From the NCBI GenBank assembly GCA_017517985.1, contig JAFWWX010000329.1, forward strand, positions 1-32,769: 32,769 bases of DNA. The letters are read 5' to 3'. This document shows, piece by piece, positions 16,321-23,701 of this stretch. A model generated the notes under the pieces. It did not search any database and was not told where the DNA came from. It was given only the letters and a program-made list of their open reading frames with translations. The DNA is from Clostridia bacterium. Its GTDB lineage: Bacteria; Bacillota_A; Clostridia; Oscillospirales; CAG-382. A program made the translations under genes and the position numbers. Within the stretch, counting starts at the first letter, position 1, and each line of letters starts with the position of its first letter.

Positions 16321-16623
16321 TCATTTAAACTGCTCTGCCAAGGACATGTTTTCAGTTTCGGCATCTGTATATCCTTCTGTTACATTTATTCCGAGGAATG
16401 ACAGATACTCCGTCATAGTTGTTTTGAAATCTTCAGACAAAGGAGCAATTTTTGAATAGTATTCCTCAACTGCGTATGTTCCGGCTTTACCTTCCCATGT
16501 GTTTTGCAAGGTTCTAATTTCATTTGAAATAGTGTCAAGGGAGGTCAAAATTTGGGTTGTGTATGATGATATAGTTTCTTTTGATTTATCTATAACATTT
16601 GTGTCAATTAATTGTTTATTCAT
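16321..16623 (-). CDS. WXG100 protein with YxxxE tail
   Basis: A 100-residue helical hairpin protein with a clear NTWEGKAG turn, the classic WXG motif, at about residues 42-49. The C-terminus carries EGYTDAETENMSLAEQFK, whose YTDAE fits the YxxxD/E export signal known from type VII substrates. Nearly the same tail ends the protein encoded at 18172-18480. This suggests a shared recognition signal for EssC. The ribosome binding site is weak (GTGGTGT). It lies 15 bp after the DUF4176 gene and 13 bp before the next WXG-like gene, which makes a likely heterodimer pair. Confidence 0.85.
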   Translation of the reverse strand: MNKQLIDTNVIDKSKETISSYTTQILTSLDTISNEIRTLQNTWEGKAGTYAVEEYYSKIAPLSEDFKTTMTEYLSFLGINVTEGYTDAETENMSLAEQFK

Positions 16624-16638
16624 AATACACCACTTAAA

Positions 16639-16908
16639 CTACATATTGGGTTCAAATTCCTTTGAATATTCAGCTCTAAGAAGTTGCACTTCGGAATTTA
16701 CATAACCAACGAAACAAACCGCCTTAATATCTTTGTGATAAAACAAAAACATAGTATTGCTGTCTATGTACCCCTCTGGGAATGGTACACCTATATAATC
16801 ATATTTTTTATCTTCATTTCTTTGAACAGAAACACCTATTATCAATAATTTTTTAGATGCTCCTTCTAAACATACAACACTTCCGATTGGTAATAATTTA
16901 TTAGCCAT
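16639..16908 (-). CDS. DUF4176 protein of type VII secretion loci
   Basis: An 89-residue beta-rich protein starting LLPIGSVVCLEGASKKLLIIG with a later YDYIGVPFPEGY and FYHKDI. These are hallmarks of DUF4176, a small family found next to LXG and WXG genes in Firmicute type VIIb loci. It is thought of as an accessory or targeting factor, but its function here is unproven. I begin at ATG 16908, which has GGAGGAGAAC just upstream; the longer ORF would add a hydrophobic stretch inside the neighbour. The start overlaps the end of the 323-residue protein gene by 8 bases, so the two are probably made together. Confidence 0.85.
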   Translation of the reverse strand: MANKLLPIGSVVCLEGASKKLLIIGVSVQRNEDKKYDYIGVPFPEGYIDSNTMFLFYHKDIKAVCFVGYVNSEVQLLRAEYSKEFEPNM

Positions 16909-17872
16909 TTTGTTCTCCTCCAACAATAATATCAACATAAGAATGAGCGATGTCTGGTGCATTATCCCACACTTTTTTTACGTTTTTTGCAGCTTCATAA
17001 ATAAAATTTCCAGTTGAATTTGGATCGACATTGAGTAATTTTCTTATAATCACGTCTGTTTTTGTATAATCCGTTACATCAAATGAGTTTTCCATAATGT
17101 CGTCGAATTCTGTTCTCCCCCAAGCAAATGTGTTGCGAGAAGAACCACCTAAAGCTAAATCAACTTTCCCAAATGACTCAAGCATTCCATCAACATCATC
17201 TAAGAAATCAACCGCATCCATCATAAAATAGACTGTTTCCCCAAGTTTTTCATCATTGGTTAATTTAATGCTACTATCAATTAGAATTTCCTTTAAGTAA
17301 TTTTTTTTGCCTATTTTATCGTATTCTCCAGTATGTATGTATACCATATCATGAAACGTGTTTGCTATTTTATTACACGAATCTATCAAGCCCAAAACAC
17401 CAACCGCAGACCCTGCTCCAGAAAACAACAACGCTGTAGACGTAACCATTTCAACTCCAGTCAAACATATTGTCGCAACATATTCGCCAACATAACGTGC
17501 CTTTTCAAAATCGATATTCGAAATCACTTCTGTAGCTTTTGCCTTTACTGCATTACCAAAATCATATAAACTTTCAGATACTCCAGCGACTGCTGGCTTG
17601 TCAAAGGTATCCACTTTTTCATCACATAGTTTGTTATCTAATTTCTCAAACTCCTCGCTTGTTTCAATAAGATATTTGCCACATACAGAGAGCCTAACTC
17701 CATACACTGTCATAATATCCGCTTGAAGTAAATCTAATAGACCATTGAATCCCACTTTCAAATACAATGAGTCCATTCGTTTGTCAATATCTTTTATTCC
17801 ACTATTTACAGTGTTAACTCTTAGACCATATTCGCGGAGTTTTTGAGTATCAACAACTATCGTATCGCTCAT
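16901..17872 (-). CDS. Putative type VII secretion substrate (unknown fold, LXG-like layout)
   Basis: A 323-residue protein that I cannot assign to a named family. Residues 1-90 are helical and resemble the targeting domain of type VIIb substrates (VDTQKLREYGLRV, then IKDIDKRMDSLY). A central hydrophobic stretch follows (YVATICLTGVEMV, then ALLFSGAGSAVGVLG, about residues 128-165), and then a mixed region with HTGEYDKIGKK and acidic segments. No nuclease, NADase or lipase motif is visible, and no immunity gene is evident. Its codons look more AT-rich than those of its neighbours. Placement between an 87-residue helical protein and DUF4176, both overlapping it, fits a cargo with dedicated helpers. 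Confidence 0.6.
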   Translation of the reverse strand: MSDTIVVDTQKLREYGLRVNTVNSGIKDIDKRMDSLYLKVGFNGLLDLLQADIMTVYGVRLSVCGKYLIETSEEFEKLDNKLCDEKVDTFDKPAVAGVSESLYDFGNAVKAKATEVISNIDFEKARYVGEYVATICLTGVEMVTSTALLFSGAGSAVGVLGLIDSCNKIANTFHDMVYIHTGEYDKIGKKNYLKEILIDSSIKLTNDEKLGETVYFMMDAVDFLDDVDGMLESFGKVDLALGGSSRNTFAWGRTEFDDIMENSFDVTDYTKTDVIIRKLLNVDPNSTGNFIYEAAKNVKKVWDNAPDIAHSYVDIIVGGEQNG

Positions 17873-18135
17873 TAAAATCGACCTCCTCCGCCACCACCAA
17901 GTCCGGCGGTATCCTGTATGTAATCCGGATACACATCATTCACATCAATGTTGTTAAGCTTTCTGAGAACTGTCCTGTATTTGCTTATTACGCCATCAAT
18001 TACATCCGCACATCTTTCTGTGCCGATTCCTTGGAATTCTCTCCGCAAACCCGAGGAAATATCCTCGAGTTCACGTATTTCTGCAGAAAGAGCCGTCTTA
18101 ATGCTATCAAGTTCTCTTTTTGCATCTACATTCAT
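17872..18135 (-). CDS. Small helical protein with Gly-rich tail
   Basis: An 87-residue protein: about 70 residues of charged amphipathic helix (KRELDSIKTALSAEIRELED, then VISKYRTVLRKLNNI), followed by DTAGLGGGGGGRF at the very end. It is a WXG-sized helical partner without a WXG turn, probably a chaperone or co-substrate for the downstream 323-residue protein. The Gly codons GGA-GGA-GGT double as the Shine-Dalgarno sequence of that gene, and the stop TAA shares one base with its ATG. It has AAAAGGAGGAT before its own start. Confidence 0.65.
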   Translation of the reverse strand: MNVDAKRELDSIKTALSAEIRELEDISSGLRREFQGIGTERCADVIDGVISKYRTVLRKLNNIDVNDVYPDYIQDTAGLGGGGGGRF

Positions 18136-18171
18136 AACAATCCTCCTTTTTGGAGTATTCGCATCAACTTT

Positions 18172-18480
18172 TTATTTGAACTGTGCACTAAGGCTCTTGT
18201 TACCTGTTTCAACCTCGGTATATCCTTCAACAACACTTGTTCTTAAATAAGTGATATACTTTTCAACAAGTTCCTTGTATTCGTTTGCGTATTTATTATA
18301 GAAATTCTCAAAAGCCTTTCTCGTATCATCCGAACCCTCTCCGGAGTATGCCTTTGGAAGTTCATTTGTCATAATTGCCTTTACATCATCAAGTGAAAGA
18401 GCAAGCTGCTTGTTAAGTGCGTCCATATCATTTGCAATAGCTGCCACTTTGGCAGTATCAATCATATTTGTTCCAGCCAT
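18172..18480 (-). CDS. WXG100-family protein with YxxxE tail
   Basis: A 102-residue helical hairpin protein. The turn reads AYSGEGSDDTRKAF, so the Trp of WXG is not present. The C-terminus GYTEVETGNKSLSAQFK closely matches that of the 16321-16623 protein and contains a YxxxE export signal. It is probably secreted as a dimer with the product of the adjacent 18499-18807 gene. AAAAGGAGGAT lies at ideal distance before the ATG. Confidence 0.8.
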   Translation of the reverse strand: MAGTNMIDTAKVAAIANDMDALNKQLALSLDDVKAIMTNELPKAYSGEGSDDTRKAFENFYNKYANEYKELVEKYITYLRTSVVEGYTEVETGNKSLSAQFK

Positions 18481-18498
18481 TTTTATATCCTCCTTTTA

Positions 18499-18807
18499 TT
18501 ACTTAGGTAATCTGCCTGCTGCATCAACATTTGCATCTGTTCTGTTCTGAATATTGGTTGCCTGAGTGTTTATGATTTCACTCAGAAAAGCGAGTTTTTC
18601 AGATATCGCAGCAAGCTGTTTTTGAAATTCTTCCATATTCTTTACATACACCTGGTTTTCCTGGAAAGTGATACCTGTACTTAAAGTTTGTACAATACCG
18701 TTAAGCTTTGTATAAATAGTTTTGTACTCATCAGCCTTTCCCTGGATTTTCTGCGAAACATTTCTCATATCTTGAGTAGATGCTTCAAATCTTACGTTTG
18801 CACCCAT
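18499..18807 (-). CDS. WXG100-like protein (Esx type)
   Basis: A 102-residue, mostly helical protein with the heptad patterns of WXG100 proteins (MRNVSQKIQGKADEYKTIY in the first helix, FQKQLAAISEKLAFLSEII in the second) and a loop around TGITFQENQ. A WXG tripeptide is missing. The tail (RTDANVDAAGRLPK) has no YxxxE, so it may be the partner of the signal-bearing protein next to it. ATAGGAGGAC precedes the ATG. It lies 17 bp after the EsaB-like gene. Confidence 0.75.
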   Translation of the reverse strand: MGANVRFEASTQDMRNVSQKIQGKADEYKTIYTKLNGIVQTLSTGITFQENQVYVKNMEEFQKQLAAISEKLAFLSEIINTQATNIQNRTDANVDAAGRLPK

Positions 18808-18824
18808 TTTTTAGTCCTCCTATG

Positions 18825-19076
18825 TTATATTAAAATTAGTTTTGAACCATTTGAAATTCCGAGATTTCCGAGTTTTTCATTGGGTATTAGTACTTTTTGC
18901 GTTTTTGCATCAATTAAAATCGTATCCGATGAGGGTATAAATTTGTCAGAATTATTATTCTTTACATAATCACAAATCAGCATATTCAGTTCACCGGTGG
19001 TACAGGAAAGAGAAACTTCAACATCATAGTTTATATCAGCTGCGGGTACAGCGATTTCAATAAGAACCTTTCTCAT
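18825..19076 (-). CDS. esaB: EsaB/YukD-like ubiquitin-fold protein
   Basis: An 83-residue protein with the ubiquitin-like beta-grasp pattern of YukD/EsaB: an N-terminal strand VLIEIAVPAADI, a middle helix TGELNMLICDYV and a C-terminal LGNLGISNGSKLILI. EsaB is a standard small cytoplasmic component of Firmicute type VIIb systems with a regulatory or assembly role. It starts 2 bp after the EssC stop codon; the Lys-Glu-Glu codons ending EssC (AAGGAGGAA) provide its Shine-Dalgarno sequence. Confidence 0.88.
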   Translation of the reverse strand: MRKVLIEIAVPAADINYDVEVSLSCTTGELNMLICDYVKNNNSDKFIPSSDTILIDAKTQKVLIPNEKLGNLGISNGSKLILI

Positions 19077-19078
19077 AT

Positions 19079-22000
19079 TTATTCCTCCTTGCCTGAACTC
19101 AACAGCTTTATTTTCTGTGCCTTTGCTTTCTGAACATTAAATCCGTATGAATGCGATAAATCTTCACGCATATCTGATGTGCCTTTTCCATAGTTTAACT
19201 GATATTGTTCAGTAATTCCGTTTCCTACCCAAACAGCATCTTCGAGAGAAATCTGTTTTTTGAACCAACTGTCATAAGCCACACTGGATAACCGTTTTAT
19301 ATTTTCGGCAATAATAACATAAACACCGTATTCTGTACATCCTTTTTCCAAGATAAGCTCAAGCTTTTCTTTTCTTGTGTCATCAAGCGTTTCTTTAAGT
19401 TTACTAACGGAATTTATAACAATTGTCATCAAGTCGAAGTCTTCACACGATGTTCCGCTTTCGACAGAATCCTTATATGTGTTGTTTCTATAAACTACAA
19501 CATCAAACAACTTATCTATAAATTCCTCTATACTCTTTTTGTTGTTATGATATTTTAGATTTACATTTTCAACAGTATCCAAATCACCGTCAACGTCGAC
19601 CACAGTGATGCTCATATCACCGAACTGACTCAAGATAGATGTAAGCTCTCCAACAAATTCACAATGCCCGTCTGATGATGATAATACAAGCGAAATGTAT
19701 TTATCAAATATAGGATAATATGAAACTTGAAGCGTATTTACATCTACACCTATCGGAATCTTGTTAGATTTTGTATCTACAAAATTACTAAGAAACGCAA
19801 AATCTACAACTTCAGGTAAAATTGGAACCTTTTCTGCCTTGGTTTCGGATACTTCAGATAAGTTTCTGCACCAAGCATCTATTTGCATAAATGTAGGGTT
19901 TCCATCAATATGAGCCGTCTGGAACTCATAAATTCTATCTGTTTTGATCAGTCCTCTACCTTTGAAGTTTGCTGGATAAAGCCCATCGGTTCTGCCGACA
20001 ACGGTTGAGTATTCAGACTCATCATTTAACCTCATTGTGATAAACTGATTAAAGTTTTGCTGGGTTCTGTATCTTACTGCACTTGTACTGTTTGCGGTTA
20101 TCACAAAGTAAATACCGTATTTTGCGCCTTCTCTTGTAAGATAGTTAACAGCGTTTTCATACTCATCATATATTTCGGCAAGAGCAGAGTAATTATTGAT
20201 AACTACTACAATAGACGGAACTTTGTTTTCCGAGTTGGAAATGTACGATTTATAATCGCCACCGAAATTTGAAAACAGCTTTTTTCTTTCGTTAAGCTTT
20301 TTATTAAGTAACTTAAAAAGATTTCCTATTTTCTCATTTTCATAAGAAAGTATTACATCTCCCACATGAGGTGCGTTTGAGAACTCTCTCAATGTTTCAG
20401 AAGCAAAATCCAGAATATAAAGGTTTAACTCATCAGCAGATTTGTCAGCAAGCAATGAGTATATCATTGTTGTCAAGAATGTTGTTTTTCCGGAACCCGT
20501 GGAGCCATAAATTATTGTGTTTCCATTTTGAGATATAGGTATTTCAAGTGGATATTGATTTTGAGATTCAGGGTCATCAACAACACCTACAACAGGACAA
20601 ATATCATAATTGTTGTTTTTAAGCGTTGTAGTTCCTTTTATTTCATTTATGTAGATCGTACCGGGTAAAGGTTCAAGCCACAAGTGTCTTGCTTTGGCTT
20701 TTTCATGTTTTGCTACATCACATAAGTACTGAGTTATAACATCTAACTGTTTTCTTGTAGCCGATAAAGATTTACTTACAAAACCAATCTTTTGTACAGT
20801 CTTACCATTAGTGTCAATCACAGAAACACTATTTTCTGCTCCTTTTTCGTTCTCTCCCAAAGCATATGGAGCACCGGCCCAAGCAGATTGTCCAAGTTCA
20901 AATAATTCGTTGTAACCAACCTGAAGATAAAACCTTCCTGTATCTGTAAGTTCAGCAGCATCAGGTCTCTTAAGCATATCCATACTATCTGAACGTTCCT
21001 GAACTTTAAGGCAGACCTTAAACTTACTGTTACTCCAAATTTGATCGTCAACAACACCGGAAGGCTTTTGTGTCGCCAAAATCAAATGTATACCAAGGCT
21101 TCTGCCTATTCTTGCGGCGCTAATCAACTTTTCCATAAACTGTGGTTGCTGTGTTTTGAGTTCGGCAAATTCGTCGGATATAATAAACAAATGTGGCAGT
21201 GGTTCTGAAACTTTACCCTCACGATACAGTTTTTGATATCTGTAAATATCAATATTGCTTATTTCGTTTTCCTTGCCAACATTTGCAAAAATTGCCTGTC
21301 TACGCTTCAATTCACTTTCGATAGATGTTAAGGAGCGTTTCACGGCAGAGCCATCCAAGTTTGTAATAATACCTGCTGTATGGGGCAATTTTTCAAATAC
21401 CTTTGCCATCCCACCGCCTTTATAGTCTATAAGTATGAATGATACTTCATCCGGGTGGTAATTTACAGCCAGGGAAAGAATAAAGGTTATAATAAACTCG
21501 CTTTTTCCCGAGCCTGTCATACCGGCAATTAAGCCGTGTGGTCCATGAAATTTTTCGTGCAAGTCAAGTTTGAACAATTCACCATATGTATCAACACCAA
21601 CAACAGTTTCAAGGGATTTTGTGGGATCGTTTTCTTTCCATCTTCTTGAGGCATTCAAGTGTTCCACATTACTTGTGCCAAACACATCTAAAAAAGATAC
21701 CGATTTAGGAAGTTTGTATGCTCCGCTGTTGATATCAAGATATGTGTTTGCAAGAATTGTACTAAGTTCTCTTGCATCGTGTGTCAAGTAAATATCCGGT
21801 GAAAACTCAATTACGCTTCCGGAAACATCTGCTTTGTCATAAATCTTTCCCCCAACACTTTGATTATCAATGTTGAAAACTTCAATGACTGTAGAGCATT
21901 CCTTTGGAAGATCCTTTAATTCATCAAAACAAGTTATTACGCTAAAATTAATCTTTTTCTTTTGTGTAAATACCTTTTTCAAAAGTTCTGATTTTTCAGA

Positions 22001-23647
22001 GAGTTTTTTGCTCAAATTAAAGATAACATAATACGGCACTTTTTCTGAGAGTTCGCTTTCATTTTCTTGACAACGAGAGTCTATAATTTTTTCAAAATAA
22101 TAAGAAAGTTCTTTAGACTCGAACTCGTTTGTTGCAACAAATCTGAAACTTCGGTCATCATTCCATGCATGAGGCAACCACTTAACAAAATCAAAATCCT
22201 GTTCTTCAGCATCATCATAGAGAAAAACAAGCTTTAACTCATCATAACCGTACAAAGAGGCAAGTTGCAAAATTAATCCTTTCGCCATTTCTTTTACGTT
22301 ATATCTGTCGCCAATAATACCGGACAAATGATTTTCAGCAAAAGAAAATGTTATCGGCACATTCTCAATTTTAGGAAGAACTTCAAAATAATCATACATT
22401 TTATCAAGAAGATTATCTTTTTCTACGGTGAATTTACGTTCAGGATAAACTATCTCAATACTAGCATCAACATTACCAATGCCTAGACGAAGATTCAAGA
22501 AATCGTTTTGAGAAATACTACGTTCCCACAAGTTAACCTTGCCTTTTCTGATTCGATCAATACACTCAGAAACTGGAATCCCGTTCTCTTTTAGTATCCT
22601 TGCCTGTTTATCACACTCTTGGCGTATACTTGCAGAAATCTTATCCAAATATTCTGAATACTTAATTTGACGAGTCGCTTCCTTTTTCCTTCTTCTACGC
22701 TTGTCATATGATTTTGTTATAATAGGCCACATAACGGTTCCAAGAAGCATACTACCAGACATAACGATTGAAGGAATTGCCGAACTTATATCTCCGGTAG
22801 CAAAGGCGTTATTAACCGAATAAATTCCGGTTGTAAGCGAAGCTAAACCCATTGTCATAGACGGTCCTAACACCATCATGAGCGGAGTTTCCTCTCCAAT
22901 AGCGTTAGGTGGCGGAGCATCAATTTTAAATCGTCTGTTTTCTACATCCCGCTTAAATCGAGGGGAACGATAGAAATACTTTATCTCTCTTTCTTCATAC
23001 TCCTGTGAACTGTGAGAATCTGACTTTGGAACAAAATAATCACAAAGTTTTGAAGCATTGACGTTCACAGAGTTTTCGGGATTGTTTATTGAGATAAAAT
23101 CAGTTCCAATTATGAATTTAACACCCATAACATAAACAACATCACCCAGTTGAAGCTCACTTTGGGATACTCTATTACCATTCACATAAGTTCCGTAAGT
23201 GCTATTTAAATCTTCCACAACCCATTTGTTGTTTCTGTATGTTATTTTGGCATGTGATGCATCGACAAGGTCGTTCTTTAAGCAAACATCGTTGCCGGGA
23301 TTACTTCCGACAGTGATAGTATCATTACCTGTAACAAAAGTTTTCTTTACATATTCGCATCCCACATTGTCATTTTGCGAATAAAGCACAATTTTTTCTC
23401 TTGTCAGTTTGATTTGCAATGTACAGAGATTTTGTTCAGATATGTCACATGAGTTTAGCGTTTTATCGTTTATAAAAACTGCATATGCATTTGGTTTTAA
23501 CACCCATTTTCCGTCAATGCCCTCAATTTTTGCAACTTCAGAAAGACTTTCGTCTTCTGTATCGACAATAACTTTGTACTGCCCTACAACTTCTTTAGGA
23601 AGTTGTAGGGTACTGTATTTGTTTTTTGTGAAAATTGTAATTAACAT
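19079..23647 (-). CDS. essC: EssC-type FtsK/SpoIIIE ATPase of type VII secretion
   Basis: The 1522-residue motor and channel component, close to the usual 1480-1500. The N-terminus has a degenerate first FHA-like domain and a good second one (about residues 105-190: VGSNPGNDVCL, VDASHAKI, DLNSTYGTYVNGNRV). A membrane hairpin lies at about 255-305 before a basic RRRRKK stretch. ATPase domain 1 has GMTGSGKS (about 710) and Walker B FIISDEFAEL (about 820). Domain 2 has GSTGSGKT (about 1048) with a modified Walker B ending INNYSAL. Domain 3 has lost its P-loop (SSSDGHCEF), as is common in EssC. AGGAGC precedes the ATG, 54 bp after the kinase gene. The FHA domains could read the operon kinase's phosphothreonines. 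Confidence 0.95.
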   Translation of the reverse strand: MLITIFTKNKYSTLQLPKEVVGQYKVIVDTEDESLSEVAKIEGIDGKWVLKPNAYAVFINDKTLNSCDISEQNLCTLQIKLTREKIVLYSQNDNVGCEYVKKTFVTGNDTITVGSNPGNDVCLKNDLVDASHAKITYRNNKWVVEDLNSTYGTYVNGNRVSQSELQLGDVVYVMGVKFIIGTDFISINNPENSVNVNASKLCDYFVPKSDSHSSQEYEEREIKYFYRSPRFKRDVENRRFKIDAPPPNAIGEETPLMMVLGPSMTMGLASLTTGIYSVNNAFATGDISSAIPSIVMSGSMLLGTVMWPIITKSYDKRRRRKKEATRQIKYSEYLDKISASIRQECDKQARILKENGIPVSECIDRIRKGKVNLWERSISQNDFLNLRLGIGNVDASIEIVYPERKFTVEKDNLLDKMYDYFEVLPKIENVPITFSFAENHLSGIIGDRYNVKEMAKGLILQLASLYGYDELKLVFLYDDAEEQDFDFVKWLPHAWNDDRSFRFVATNEFESKELSYYFEKIIDSRCQENESELSEKVPYYVIFNLSKKLSEKSELLKKVFTQKKKINFSVITCFDELKDLPKECSTVIEVFNIDNQSVGGKIYDKADVSGSVIEFSPDIYLTHDARELSTILANTYLDINSGAYKLPKSVSFLDVFGTSNVEHLNASRRWKENDPTKSLETVVGVDTYGELFKLDLHEKFHGPHGLIAGMTGSGKSEFIITFILSLAVNYHPDEVSFILIDYKGGGMAKVFEKLPHTAGIITNLDGSAVKRSLTSIESELKRRQAIFANVGKENEISNIDIYRYQKLYREGKVSEPLPHLFIISDEFAELKTQQPQFMEKLISAARIGRSLGIHLILATQKPSGVVDDQIWSNSKFKVCLKVQERSDSMDMLKRPDAAELTDTGRFYLQVGYNELFELGQSAWAGAPYALGENEKGAENSVSVIDTNGKTVQKIGFVSKSLSATRKQLDVITQYLCDVAKHEKAKARHLWLEPLPGTIYINEIKGTTTLKNNNYDICPVVGVVDDPESQNQYPLEIPISQNGNTIIYGSTGSGKTTFLTTMIYSLLADKSADELNLYILDFASETLREFSNAPHVGDVILSYENEKIGNLFKLLNKKLNERKKLFSNFGGDYKSYISNSENKVPSIVVVINNYSALAEIYDEYENAVNYLTREGAKYGIYFVITANSTSAVRYRTQQNFNQFITMRLNDESEYSTVVGRTDGLYPANFKGRGLIKTDRIYEFQTAHIDGNPTFMQIDAWCRNLSEVSETKAEKVPILPEVVDFAFLSNFVDTKSNKIPIGVDVNTLQVSYYPIFDKYISLVLSSSDGHCEFVGELTSILSQFGDMSITVVDVDGDLDTVENVNLKYHNNKKSIEEFIDKLFDVVVYRNNTYKDSVESGTSCEDFDLMTIVINSVSKLKETLDDTRKEKLELILEKGCTEYGVYVIIAENIKRLSSVAYDSWFKKQISLEDAVWVGNGITEQYQLNYGKGTSDMREDLSHSYGFNVQKAKAQKIKLLSSGKEE

Positions 23648-23701
23648 TTTTCTGCTCCTGAAGTTTTGAACTGTTTTGTCTAAACTTAAATGTAAACTTC
23701 T

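Noticed and set aside
16901..17872. LXG polymorphic toxin
   Set aside because: The helical N-terminus and the neighbours fit, but no Leu-x-Gly motif or known toxin domain could be seen, so only a putative substrate is claimed.
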